Assembly (NCBI RefSeq): GCF_025150085.1
Contig: NZ_CP102280.1
Coordinates: 2,677,001-2,741,000 of the forward strand
DNA: 64,000 nucleotides
Source: Dorea longicatena
GTDB taxonomy: Bacteria > Bacillota > Clostridia > Lachnospirales > Lachnospiraceae
Reading direction: 5' to 3'
Under the pieces are notes generated by a model. The model saw only the letters and a program-made list of their open reading frames with translations. It was not told the origin of the DNA and searched no databases. The translations under genes were made by a program, and so were the position numbers. This document shows, in pieces, positions 56,345 through 64,000 of this stretch. Numbering within the stretch: the stretch's first letter is position 1; every line of letters begins with the position of its first letter.

Positions 56345-57622
56345 CTAGTCACTGATCATCATCTTGATGATCTCTTCATTAGTCTCTTTCATACCATCTT
56401 TTCCGAGACGACCAATATTCTGGATCGTTGCCTCTACTCCTTTTGTAACGATTCCGTCACCGGCATAGAACTGCTGCCCTCTTAAATACATATTATATCC
56501 AAGAATCCCGGCATCTACAGATGAAGCGATTTTCGCAGCACAGGATGCTTTTGCACCATCACATACCATACCGGATACAATTGCCAGAGCATTTACCACT
56601 GTATGGATCACTTCTTCATAACCACCGCCACAAAGATATGCTATTCCGGCTCCGGCTGCCGCACCCGCACTTACTGCACCACAATATGCCGACAGTCGCC
56701 CGATTCCCGTCTTCTGGTGGATTGCGACCAGATTCGAAAGAACCAGTGCGCGGTATGTCTTTTCCTCTCCGGATTGTAATTCATCTGCATATTCCAGAAC
56801 CGGAAGAGAACAGGTCATTCCCTGATTACCGCTTCCCGCATTGATCACAACCGGAAGCTCACATCCGTTCATACGCGCATCGGAACCTGCCGCCGCACGT
56901 GCTTTTGCTCTGGTACGTACATCGTTTCCATAAGTATCCAGAAGAACACTTCCGATGTTTGCTCCGTAATTTCCTTTCAATCCTTCATCCGCAATTGCAG
57001 AATTATATTCTATCTGACGTCCGATCACTTCCCGGATATCTTCTATGTCCACTGTATTTGCAAAATCCCAGATAGATTTCATATCCAGAAGACTTCTGTC
57101 TGTCAGTCCTTCTTCGCTTTCTCCTGCGACCGGTACATTAAGCAGGATCTCTCCATTCTTTTCTATTCTTACAATATTCGTATGATAGTTGGCAATTCTT
57201 ACTTTTGCCTTATCTTCCCCGTGAAATACCTCCACAATAATATCAAATACACATCCGTTATTGATATGTTCTACCGTAATCTCTGTATGTTCAAGAAATT
57301 CTGCGATTTCTTTTGTCTCTTCTTCTGTTACCTCGGAGATAACTTCCAGTTCTTTTTCTGCGTTTCCTGCAACAATCCCCGCTGCTGCTGCCGCCGGTAT
57401 TCCTTTTAAATGATTTGTATTCGGCACAATTACACTCTTTACATTCTTAATGATACTTCCGCTTGCTCCGATACAGACTCTGTCCGGCAGACATCCCAGT
57501 ACTTCTCTTGCCTTTGCAGCCGCATAAGCCAGCGCGATCGGTTCCGTACACCCCATTGCAGGAATCAGCTCTTCATTTAAAATCTGAACATATGCCTGAT
57601 ACTTTTCATTATCTTTTGTCAT
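56345..57622 (-). CDS. CyuA/UPF0597-type L-cysteine desulfidase-like protein
   Basis: 425 residues. AMGCTEPIALAYA (C25), VINAGSGNQGMTCSLPV, LSAYCGAVSAGAAAGAGI and CDGAKASCAAK are hallmarks of the serine-dehydratase-alpha-like UPF0597/CyuA family. The Cys residues bind a 4Fe-4S cluster used to release H2S from cysteine. It lies between nrdD and nrdG, all oxygen-sensitive enzymes. Confidence 0.88.
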   Translation of the reverse strand: MTKDNEKYQAYVQILNEELIPAMGCTEPIALAYAAAKAREVLGCLPDRVCIGASGSIIKNVKSVIVPNTNHLKGIPAAAAAGIVAGNAEKELEVISEVTEEETKEIAEFLEHTEITVEHINNGCVFDIIVEVFHGEDKAKVRIANYHTNIVRIEKNGEILLNVPVAGESEEGLTDRSLLDMKSIWDFANTVDIEDIREVIGRQIEYNSAIADEGLKGNYGANIGSVLLDTYGNDVRTRAKARAAAGSDARMNGCELPVVINAGSGNQGMTCSLPVLEYADELQSGEEKTYRALVLSNLVAIHQKTGIGRLSAYCGAVSAGAAAGAGIAYLCGGGYEEVIHTVVNALAIVSGMVCDGAKASCAAKIASSVDAGILGYNMYLRGQQFYAGDGIVTKGVEATIQNIGRLGKDGMKETNEEIIKMMISD

Positions 57623-57709
57623 TTTTTAATCCTCCTGTCGACATTTTCTTTTCCCCATATTTTTTTATTATAACGCATGCCCTTTTGAAAAGCTATCTTT
57701 ATACGATAT

Positions 57710-57756
57710 AAAAAGGCCTTTCAAAAAGCTTTCTCACTTCTTAAAAGGCCTTTTTT
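57710..57756. terminator. Terminator after nrdD
   Basis: AAAAAGGCCTTT (57710-57721) with AAAGGCCTTTTTT near 57744-57756. It lies 23 bases beyond the nrdD stop and works on either strand by its T tracts. Confidence 0.8.
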
Positions 57757-57778
57757 ACTGTCTTTATATCTTGCAGTT

Positions 57779-59968
57779 TTACAAATGCAATACTCTGTCC
57801 TTAATCTCCTGCGTACGTCCTTGATTCCAGAACTGTGTTCCGATATATCCGCAGGTTCTTCTTGCCACAAATAACTTATCCTGATCCTGATTACCACAGT
57901 TCGGGCATTCCCAGATCAGCTTTCCATTCTCATCTTCTTTAATCTGGATCTCTCCGTCATATCCACAGCATTCACAGTAATCACTCTTTGTATTCAGCTC
58001 TGCATACATAATGTTATTGTAAATATACTGCATAACAGAAAGTACTGCCGGAATATTGTTCTGCATATTCGGTACTTCGATGTAACTGATTGCTCCACCC
58101 GGTGAAAGCTTCTGGAAATCGGCTTCGAATTTCAGTTTCTTGAATGCATCAATCTTCTCTGATACATGTACATGATAGCTGTTCGTAATATAATTCTTAT
58201 CTGTTACACCCTTGATGATTCCAAAACGCTTCTGCAGACATTTTGCAAATTTGTATGTGGTAGATTCCATCGGTGTTCCGTATACAGAATAGCTGATATT
58301 CTCTGCTTTTTTCCACTCTTCACATTTATCATTTAACTTCTGCATTACCTGCATTGCAAATGGTCTTGCTGCGGGATCGGTATGTGATTTGCCAAGCATA
58401 CGTACACACATCTCATAAAGTCCTGCATATCCAAGCGAAATAGTGGAGTAACCATTAAATAATAATTTATCGATCGTCTCACCCTTCTTCAGTCTTGCAA
58501 GTGCACCGTTCTGCCACAGAATCGGAGCAACATCGGAAACCGTTCCCAGGAGACGTTCATGTCTGCATCTCAGTGCTCTGTGACATAATTCCAGACGCTC
58601 ATCCAGGATCTTCCAGAATTTCTCCATATCTCCTTCTGATGAACATGCAACATCAACTAAGTTGATCGTTACAACTCCCTGGTTAAAACGTCCATAGAAC
58701 TTATGGCTTCCGTCCGGATTTCTCTGGCTGTCTTCTACCGTCAGGAACGAACGGCATCCCATACAAGGATATACTTCTCCATTCTTCATCTCTTTCATAA
58801 TCTTGGCAGAGATGTAGTCCGGTACCATACGTTTTGCGGTACATTTTGCTGCCAGTTCTGTCAGATGCCAGTATTTGGAATCTTCTGTAATATTATCCTC
58901 ATCCAGTACATAGATCAGTTTCGGGAATGCCGGTGTGATCCATACACCTTTTTCATTCTTTACTCCCTGCATTCTCTGAATCATCACTTCTTCAATGATC
59001 ATAGCCAGGTCATCACGGGTTCTGCCTTCTTCTACCTCATCCAGATACATGAACATCGTCACAAATGGTGCCTGACCGTTACATGTCATTAATGTGATAA
59101 GCTGATACTGAATTGTCTGGATACCACTCTTTACTTCTTCTCTTAAACGGCGCTCTGTCACCTTATTGATAATTGTCTCATCTAAAGCTTCTCCGCATTC
59201 TTCACGCTCTGCGATTACATTTCTGCGGATCTTCTTACGGCTGATATCGACAAACGGTGCCAGATGTGCCAGTGTAAATGACTGTCCGCCGTACTGGTTA
59301 CTTGCTACCTGTGCAACGATCTGTGTCGTTACATTACATGCTGTAAAGAAGCTGTGCGGCTTCTCGATCATGGTCTCACTAATGACAGTTCCATTCTGAA
59401 GCATATCCTGAAGATTGATCAGGTCACAGTTATGCTCTTTCTGTGCGAAATAGTCGGAATCATGGAAATGAATGATTCCCGCTTCATGCGCACGTACAAC
59501 CTCTTCTGGAAGAAGGACACGTCTTGACAAGTCCTTACTTACTTCTCCGGCCATATAATCACGCTGTGTAGAGTTGATCACAGGATTCTTGTTAGAGTTC
59601 TCCTGATTCACCTCTTCATTCATATGATCCAGAAGTGCAAGAATTCCGTTATCTGTTGTATTCGTCTTTCTCATCAGTTCTCTTTTATAACGATAGCGCA
59701 CATATTTCTGTGCGACTTCATAGCCGCGCAGTTCCATAATTCCAGTCTCTACCATATCCTGTATATCTTCTACATTGACAGCATGAGTGGATTCCTCAAT
59801 TTTCTTTGCAACGTTGTCCGCCACTGCCATAATCTGATATTCATTCATCCGATGCAGTTTATCGACGTCCTTGTTTGCACCTTTGATCGCATTAATGATC
59901 TTCTCCAGGTCGAAGGCTACCTCTTCGCCGTTTCTCTTAATTACGTTCGTCTTTATTTCTGCGTTCAT
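57779..59968 (-). CDS. nrdD: Anaerobic ribonucleoside-triphosphate reductase
   Basis: About 729 residues. N-terminal ATP-cone (VIKRNGEEVAFDLEKI, to about 95), the barrel with HDSDYFAQKEHNCDL, a zinc ribbon near the end (CECCGYDG...CPNCG), and the glycyl-radical site in RRTCGYIGTQFWNQGR. Reduces NTPs to dNTPs without oxygen. The ATG at 59966-59968 has a GAGAGGG site; the frame runs 17 codons further up. Confidence 0.97.
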   Translation of the reverse strand: MNAEIKTNVIKRNGEEVAFDLEKIINAIKGANKDVDKLHRMNEYQIMAVADNVAKKIEESTHAVNVEDIQDMVETGIMELRGYEVAQKYVRYRYKRELMRKTNTTDNGILALLDHMNEEVNQENSNKNPVINSTQRDYMAGEVSKDLSRRVLLPEEVVRAHEAGIIHFHDSDYFAQKEHNCDLINLQDMLQNGTVISETMIEKPHSFFTACNVTTQIVAQVASNQYGGQSFTLAHLAPFVDISRKKIRRNVIAEREECGEALDETIINKVTERRLREEVKSGIQTIQYQLITLMTCNGQAPFVTMFMYLDEVEEGRTRDDLAMIIEEVMIQRMQGVKNEKGVWITPAFPKLIYVLDEDNITEDSKYWHLTELAAKCTAKRMVPDYISAKIMKEMKNGEVYPCMGCRSFLTVEDSQRNPDGSHKFYGRFNQGVVTINLVDVACSSEGDMEKFWKILDERLELCHRALRCRHERLLGTVSDVAPILWQNGALARLKKGETIDKLLFNGYSTISLGYAGLYEMCVRMLGKSHTDPAARPFAMQVMQKLNDKCEEWKKAENISYSVYGTPMESTTYKFAKCLQKRFGIIKGVTDKNYITNSYHVHVSEKIDAFKKLKFEADFQKLSPGGAISYIEVPNMQNNIPAVLSVMQYIYNNIMYAELNTKSDYCECCGYDGEIQIKEDENGKLIWECPNCGNQDQDKLFVARRTCGYIGTQFWNQGRTQEIKDRVLHL

Positions 59969-60022
59969 GTTTATCCCTCTCTTGTTTTTATTGCCGATGT
60001 AGTATGTGCTCACCCTCAAATA

Positions 60023-60070
60023 CTACTAAATATTGTTTTTTTAACATCATTTCCGCACAAGATATTGTGC
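60023..60070. promoter_or_regulatory. Tandem NrdR-like boxes upstream of nrdD
   Basis: GCACAAGATATTGTGC (60055-60070) is a near-palindrome that fits the 16-bp NrdR box. A second, weaker copy, CTACTAAATATTGTTT, begins at 60023, exactly 32 bp away (three helical turns). NrdR represses reductase genes through paired boxes at such spacing. Confidence 0.7.
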
Positions 60071-60366
60071 AAGTAATATGATACTCTATAACAGGCGAAA
60101 ATGAAAGAGGTAATTTTGTTAAAATAAATGTTTGAAATGTGGTCTAAATTTTGGTGATATTTTTTTACGAAATCTGTTGCATTTTTAATTTTGTGACGGG
60201 TAAAGTGTGGCACATAGTTAAGAATACTTAAGACGCATTCCCTGTATTGATTTTTGCATTCAAAGATACTGATAATATGAAGTTGTTGTGCCGATATTTC
60301 TTCATTTATAAAATTAATCTCTGTCAATCTTAATCCATATAACAAATTATCATTTTTTGTTGTTTC
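60071..60366. other. Intergenic region between nrdD and rubredoxin
   Basis: About 300 AT-rich bases. A 123-codon minus-strand frame covers much of it, but it also runs through the NrdR-like boxes and has no proper ribosome-binding site, so I do not call it. No RNA motif seen. Confidence 0.5.
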
Positions 60367-60408
60367 GTAACATTTGTTACAAACCATTTCCTATAAAAGC
60401 TATATACT
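60367..60408 (+). promoter_or_regulatory. Rubredoxin promoter with GTAACA dyad
   Basis: A perfect dyad GTAACA-TT-TGTTAC (60367-60380) overlaps a possible -35 (TTACAA, 60377-60382); TATATA begins at 60401 after an 18-base spacer. Such a site suits a Crp/Fnr-type regulator, and one is encoded next door. Confidence 0.6.
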
Positions 60409-60478
60409 CTAATCACAACATAAGTTGTACAACACCAGTTAACACCAACTAAGTTTTAATAAAAAGGAGATTTTAATT

Positions 60479-60640
60479 ATGAAAAAATATGTATGTGAAC
60501 CATGTGGCTACGAATATGACCCAGCTGTAGGAGACCCGGATAACGGAATCGCACCGGGCACAGCCTTTGAAGATATTCCGGATGACTGGGTATGTCCAAT
60601 CTGTGGATTAGGAAAAGAGGTATTTGTTGCAGAAGATTAA
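60479..60640 (+). CDS. Rubredoxin
   Basis: 53 residues. Two iron-binding pairs, CEPCGY (C6, C9) and CPICG (C39, C42), with the usual [10 protein letters not shown] between them. A small electron carrier often used to detoxify oxygen or nitric oxide in anaerobes. AAAAGGAG site before the ATG. Next to a Crp/Fnr regulator and a hemerythrin. Confidence 0.96.
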   Translation: MKKYVCEPCGYEYDPAVGDPDNGIAPGTAFEDIPDDWVCPICGLGKEVFVAED

Positions 60641-60650
60641 TTACTATTGA

Positions 60651-61319
60651 TTACTCTTCTTCCTGCAGCCTTTCATAATCCGTGATCTCAATTACCTTAC
60701 GGCCTACAAGACGGATGATACCTTCATCCTGTAAAGTAAGCAGCATACGCGACAGAGATGGTCTTGTAGTATTCAGATATACTGCCAGATCTTCCCTGTT
60801 CATATGCAGACGAACCCGGTAGTCCGGATCACAGTTTTCCAACAGGTACGCCGCTACACGCTGACGTAAGTTTCCACTGGTAAGAACCTCTATCTGACGG
60901 TTACATTTCTCTGCTTTTTCCGCAAAAAGCTGAAGCATATTGAACACAACCTTACTGTGATGTACACAATTTCTTTCGCATCTTCCGCCAAAGAAATTCT
61001 GTGAAACCTCCAGAACCGACACTTCACTTTTTGCTTTTGCATAACCGGAGTAAGCAGACTGGCGCAGAAATAGTTCTACTTCGCCAAACTCCTCACCCAC
61101 CGTAACATAACTGCTTCGAGTAATCTTGCCATTCAGGTTGATACTGCCAAGCTCAACCATTCCTTCCAATATGAAATATAATTTTAACGGTGCATCACCC
61201 TGGCGGAAAATATAGGTACCTTTCGGATATTTCTTTACTACAGCCTGTGAACAGACAAGACTTTTTTCCAGTTCTTCTTCTGTCAGGTTCTGAAATATCT
61301 GTAACTGTTGTAACTTCAT
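60651..61319 (-). CDS. Crp/Fnr-family transcriptional regulator
   Basis: 222 residues. Cyclic-nucleotide-fold sensor (GTYIFRQGDAPLKLYFILEGMVEL) and a winged HTH (MNREDLAVYLNTTRPSLSRMLLTLQDEGII). A CERNC pair at about 114-118 sits where a redox or metal site could be. Convergent with rubredoxin and divergent from hemerythrin, so it may sense oxygen, NO or redox. HcpR-like function is a possibility, not shown. Confidence 0.9.
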   Translation of the reverse strand: MKLQQLQIFQNLTEEELEKSLVCSQAVVKKYPKGTYIFRQGDAPLKLYFILEGMVELGSINLNGKITRSSYVTVGEEFGEVELFLRQSAYSGYAKAKSEVSVLEVSQNFFGGRCERNCVHHSKVVFNMLQLFAEKAEKCNRQIEVLTSGNLRQRVAAYLLENCDPDYRVRLHMNREDLAVYLNTTRPSLSRMLLTLQDEGIIRLVGRKVIEITDYERLQEEE

Positions 61320-61416
61320 AATCCAATCCTTTTCTCTGCTGATAACAATTTCTATGATTCATTATAGACTATGCGAGACTGGGATTCAATGCGTATCAAA
61401 GACAGGAGGTTTCTCT

Positions 61417-61839
61417 ATGAATATTACATTTGACGATAACTTAATTACAGGCAACAAGACCATCGATTCCCAGCATCAGGAACTGATTGACCGCATCCGG
61501 CAGTTCGTTGCAGCATGCGAATCCAGTGACAGTAAGATCAAAGCAATCAAAATGTTAGATTATCTTGATGAATATACGAATTTCCATTTTCAGGAAGAAG
61601 AAGATCTGCAGAAAAAAGTATCTTACCCGGAACTTGCCGCACATCATGCCAAACATGAAGAATTCAAGAAATCCATTCAGGAATTATATGATTATCTTAA
61701 TGAAAACGAAGGACCTGATGATCAGTTTATCGAACAGGTAAAGCGCAATGTCGTAGACTGGCTGTTCCAGCATATCAAGACTTTTGACCGGTCTGTAGCA
61801 GAATATATTCATTTGAAAGATAATTCTGATCGATTATAG
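61417..61839 (+). CDS. Bacteriohemerythrin
   Basis: 140 residues, four-helix bundle. All di-iron ligands are in place: H20, H57, E61, H76, H80, H119 and D124. Binds O2 or stores iron. The ATG at 61417 has an AGGAGG site; an earlier ATG is 21 codons upstream without one. A strong terminator follows. Confidence 0.95.
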   Translation: MNITFDDNLITGNKTIDSQHQELIDRIRQFVAACESSDSKIKAIKMLDYLDEYTNFHFQEEEDLQKKVSYPELAAHHAKHEEFKKSIQELYDYLNENEGPDDQFIEQVKRNVVDWLFQHIKTFDRSVAEYIHLKDNSDRL

Positions 61840-61854
61840 TGATTCATAAAAATG

Positions 61855-61895
61855 CACAAAACGGACATGTTCTCATAACAATGTCCGTTTTTGTG
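61855..61895 (+). terminator. Terminator after hemerythrin
   Basis: CACAAAACGGACAT (61855-61868) with ATGTCCGTTTTTGTG (61881-61895), 12-base loop, T tract within the right arm. Confidence 0.8.
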
Positions 61896-61936
61896 ATATA
61901 CTTAATTTATTATATTTACAAAGGATTGGGGTACTT

Positions 61937-62830
61937 ATGAATCAGAAACTTACCAAATACGCCTGGTTACTGCCATTTTTCTCCGGCATCTGCTGGGGTG
62001 CTGCCGGAATCTTTGTCCGTACACTGGAACACGATGGGCTCGACAACTTTTCCATCATTAGTTTCCGGATGTTGCTTGCAGCTCTGATCACTGGCATATG
62101 GATTCTATTCTATAACCGACATTTATTTTATGTACATCGGCGTGACTTCTGGCTTTTTATCGGAAGCGGCATGATCGGCATGACCGCCCTCAGTGTCTTT
62201 TATAATATTTCCGTTACGAAAGGATCTCTTGCACTTTCTGCCGTGTTACTTGCCATGTCTCCAGTCTTTGTTCTGTTTCTGGCTGCTATATTCTTCCATG
62301 AACCAGTAACCAGACACAAACTGACCTGTGTAACACTCGCACTCATTGGCTGTGTACTGGTAAGCGGAGTACTGGAAAGCAATGGACTTTCCTGGAGCAT
62401 AACAGGAATTCTCTGCGGAATTCTGGCAAGCTTTTTCTATGCTGTATATGGAATCATAAGCAAAAAAGTCACACAAAAAGGATATCATTTCCTGACGATT
62501 ACTTTTTACGGCACACTCTTTTCCGGCATGACAATGCTGCCTTTCAGTAATATACACTCTTTAAGCGGTATGATTGTCTCAGGGCAAAGGACCACCTTTT
62601 TTATCCTGGTTATTCATGCGCTGGTATCATCCGTCCTGCCTTATGCACTATATTCTTTATCCATGCGCTATATGGAGGCCGGCAAGGCATCGATTCTCGC
62701 TTCCAGCGAACCTGCCGCCGCCATGTTATTCGGAGCGGTACTCTATGCCGAAACACCAGGTATTCTTTCCATCTGTGGACTTTGTTTTACAATTACTGCT
62801 GTAATATTATTAAATTATGAAAGGAATTGA
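61937..62830 (+). CDS. EamA/DMT-family transporter
   Basis: 297 residues, ten membrane helices as two EamA repeats (FFSGICWGAAGIFVRTL and GILCGILASFFYAVYGIISK). The second ends with ASSEPAAAMLFGAVLYAE, the usual DMT motif. Substrate unknown; relatives export amino acids or metabolites. It ends 4 bases before the candidate selenoprotein start. Confidence 0.88.
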   Translation: MNQKLTKYAWLLPFFSGICWGAAGIFVRTLEHDGLDNFSIISFRMLLAALITGIWILFYNRHLFYVHRRDFWLFIGSGMIGMTALSVFYNISVTKGSLALSAVLLAMSPVFVLFLAAIFFHEPVTRHKLTCVTLALIGCVLVSGVLESNGLSWSITGILCGILASFFYAVYGIISKKVTQKGYHFLTITFYGTLFSGMTMLPFSNIHSLSGMIVSGQRTTFFILVIHALVSSVLPYALYSLSMRYMEAGKASILASSEPAAAMLFGAVLYAETPGILSICGLCFTITAVILLNYERN

Positions 62831-62834
62831 ACAT

Positions 62835-63140
62835 ATGGTACACCCGAACGACAATGCTATTGCCTATATGAATAAACGCGGATTCCGCAACATCATACTT
62901 TCCATCGAAACAATCACCAGTTGATGTGCCCCTCCGCGTCTGGAGATATCGGTAGGATTTACCGATAAAGAAAAAGAGGACATGCTCGCACAGGGGTATG
63001 TCTGCGAGACCAGTCCTCTTGGAAATGTCTATTATCTGCCTGATGGGGTTACTGTAACCGGGGATATCAGCATCAATTATATGGAATATCCCTGGATTAC
63101 ATGCTTTGAGGTAAGCGGTCTGGCTGTTTCACGTTCCTGA
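62835..63140 (+). CDS. Candidate selenoprotein (CC/Se motif family), Sec at in-frame TGA
   Basis: ATG at 62835, in-frame TGA at 62922-62924, final TGA at 63138-63140: 101 codons. Read with Sec at codon 30, the protein is continuous: MVHPNDNAIAYMNKRGF...ETITS, then U30-C31, APPRLEISVGF, YVCETSPLGNVYYLPDG, and MEYPWITC. This matches my recall of the CC/Se motif family, where the pair is CC or UC. A hairpin at 62947-62967 fits a bacterial SECIS: an 8-bp perfect stem, loop GGATT starting with G, and 30 bases from TGA to loop. An AAAGGA site precedes the ATG, 4 bases after the EamA stop. Alternative: nonsense mutation. Function unknown; a redox or Fe-S role is plausible. Confidence 0.78.
62947..62967 (+). 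promoter_or_regulatory. Putative bacterial SECIS element
   Basis: Stem TATCGGTA (62947-62954) / TACCGATA (62960-62967), loop GGATT. The loop begins 31 bases after the TGA. It lies inside the coding sequence, as bacterial SECIS elements do. Confidence 0.7.
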
Positions 63141-63149
63141 GACAGCCAG
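63120..63149 (+). terminator. Hairpin overlapping the selenoprotein stop codon
   Basis: CTGGCTGTTTC (63120-63130) pairs with GAGACAGCCAG (63139-63149) with one mismatch, 8-base loop. The T tract is weak and about 15 bases away. Confidence 0.55.
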
Positions 63150-63157
63150 GCTATGTA

Positions 63158-63511
63158 TTACTCTTTTGCTTCCTCCATTTTTTGTATTTCTTGTTCTGAT
63201 TGTTTTATCTGTTCATCCAACTGTCTTATCTGCCTATCGCTTTCTTTTATCTGTTCATCCAACTGTCCTATCTGCCTATCACTTTCTTTTATCTGTTCAT
63301 CCAGTTGTCTTATTTGCTTATCACTTTCTTTTATTTGTTTATTCCGTTGTCTTATCTGTTCATCCAGTTGTCTTGACTGCTCATCTTTCTGTTTTATCTG
63401 CTCATCTAGTTGTTTTATCTGCTCATCTTTCTCTTCTATCTGCCTCCGCATATCTTCAATCATGAATTCTACTGTATTTCGATCTAATTCTAACAATTCT
63501 TCCGAAAACAT
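63158..63511 (-). pseudogene. Detached C-terminal tail of an Rpn-type gene (coiled-coil repeat)
   Basis: 117 codons starting MFSEELLELDRNTVEFMIEDM, the same stretch that lies inside the next Rpn gene (MFSKELLELDRNTVKLMIDDM). The rest is about five copies of a 14-residue coiled-coil repeat (QLDEQIKESDRQIR). The DNA just before the ATG matches the intact gene, but a CAG codon has become TAG, so this is a stranded tail. An AGAGGTGATG site could still allow translation. Confidence 0.65.
63195..63440. repeat. In-frame 42-bp tandem repeats
   Basis: About five units of 42 bp containing TTATCTGTTCATCCA and TATCTGCCTATC, each coding two heptads of coiled coil on the minus strand. Confidence 0.8.
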
Positions 63512-63582
63512 CTACATCACCTCTTTCAACTGACTAGTTATTTTTATAAGTATCTAAAACAATTCTTTTGACATTTTTCATG

Positions 63583-64000
63583 CTATTTTTTATCCAATAG
63601 CTGCTGTAATCGTTGTATTTCTTTCCTCATTTCTAACATCTCCTCATCCTTCTGACTCAACTGCTCTCTCTGGCAGTCTATCTCCTTCTGCATATCATCA
63701 ATCATCAGCTTTACTGTATTCCTGTCTAACTCCAGCAATTCTTTCGAAAACATCTGCATCACCTCTTCGATATTCCGGCAGACATCATAAGCCTGTTCAT
63801 ACATTTCTTTAAAATCCGGATATTTCTCTATAATTTCTATAATTGTCTCCGGATCATCCATGCAGAAAAATGCAAGCCATGCCTCCAGCCGATTTTCTAT
63901 TTTTACACTTCTATTTTCATTTTGCTGATTCTTTTTGAATATGTCAAGAGGTATGAACAGATATTCCTGTAATAAATTTATATTTACCCCTGTATCAGAT
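63583..64000 (-). CDS. Rpn-family nuclease/transposase, C-terminal part (runs off the window)
   Basis: 139 codons from the right edge to the stop at 63583. The visible part reads LLQEYLFIPLDIFKKN, NRLEAWLAFFCMDDPE, IIEKYPDFKEMYEQAYDVCRNIEEVMQMFS, then a coiled-coil tail. This is the end of a long Rpn-type protein; the nuclease core is outside. It lies next to a stranded copy of its own tail, which suggests local duplication and loss. Confidence 0.75.
   Translation of the reverse strand, partial: SDTGVNINLLQEYLFIPLDIFKKNQQNENRSVKIENRLEAWLAFFCMDDPETIIEIIEKYPDFKEMYEQAYDVCRNIEEVMQMFSKELLELDRNTVKLMIDDMQKEIDCQREQLSQKDEEMLEMRKEIQRLQQLLDKK

Noticed and set aside
60016..60387. 123-codon minus-strand ORF upstream of nrdD
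   Set aside because: Overlaps the nrdD promoter region and NrdR-like boxes, has no proper ribosome-binding site, and its composition follows the AT-rich background.
62835..62924. Short 29-codon ORF ending at the first TGA, or a nonsense-mutated pseudogene
   Set aside because: Sequence after the TGA continues in frame for 71 more codons with family-like content, and the TGA is followed by Cys and a SECIS-like hairpin. Kept as the alternative to test.

Overview
The window looks like a low-to-medium GC Firmicutes chromosome, most likely a gut Lachnospiraceae (Blautia / Dorea / Mediterraneibacter-like anaerobe). The reasons are the AGGAGG ribosome-binding sites, a large Gram-positive-type SRP RNA with an Alu domain, oxygen-sensitive enzymes (NrdD/NrdG, a CyuA-like desulfidase), rubredoxin plus hemerythrin, and small family-restricted genes such as the DUF4044 peptide. 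The genus is inference; no 16S gene is present. Most genes lie on the minus strand.

Layout. 1-3.1 kb: a CUT1 sugar ABC transporter operon, with a divergent LacI regulator at 3.3-4.3 kb. 4.4-7.9 kb: an Rpn-type nuclease with a repeated tail and a PadR-controlled membrane locus with a half-size FtsX permease. 8.1-16.7 kb: a complete V-type ATPase operon (G-I-K-E-C-F-A-B-D). 17-18.2 kb: trmL and a decayed HTH-Uma2 gene. 18.3-21.8 kb: trxB, a convergent small-RNA / micro-ORF module, and merR-dxs. 22-27.4 kb: an AIR-synthase-like / Lrp / aminotransferase operon, a DUF4044 peptide, nth and a B12-radical SAM gene. 27.5 kb: SRP RNA. 27.9-31.2 kb: a transporter-esterase pair behind a MerR regulator. 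31.2-38.4 kb: tadA, a repeat-bearing DUF6128-like gene, dGTPase, an HTH protein with a 12-residue repeat, a GH2 glycosidase and a phosphopantetheinyl transferase. 38.5-41.6 kb (plus strand): DAHP synthase, aroB and an SDR enzyme. 41.9-47.2 kb: arabinose genes araD, kinase and araA with a divergent AraC regulator. 47.3 kb: a truncated sugar permease. 48.1-54.5 kb: a complete F-type ATP synthase operon (atpBEFHAGDC). 55-61.8 kb: DUF3006-like and XRE genes, nrdG, cyuA-like, nrdD behind tandem NrdR-like boxes, rubredoxin, Crp/Fnr and hemerythrin. 61.9-64 kb: an EamA transporter, a candidate selenoprotein and Rpn nuclease pieces.

How the genes work together. Two rotary ATPases coexist. The V-type proteolipid keeps the Na+-binding residues of the Enterococcus hirae ring, while the F-type c subunit has H+-type residues, so the cell probably couples ATP to both ions. 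The right-hand end is an anaerobic and redox block. The ara genes, GH2 enzyme, CUT1 transporter and esterase fit plant or host glycan use.

The most interesting signals are: (1) a 101-codon gene at 62835-63140 with an in-frame TGA directly before a Cys codon and a downstream hairpin that fits the bacterial SECIS rules, so a probable selenoprotein that gene callers would miss; (2) a convergent promoter / terminator / antisense module at 19337-19603 with the layout of a type I (Fst/par-like) toxin-antitoxin locus; (3) a family of short dispersed hairpins with covarying stems; (4) contrasting ion signatures in the two rotary ATPases.
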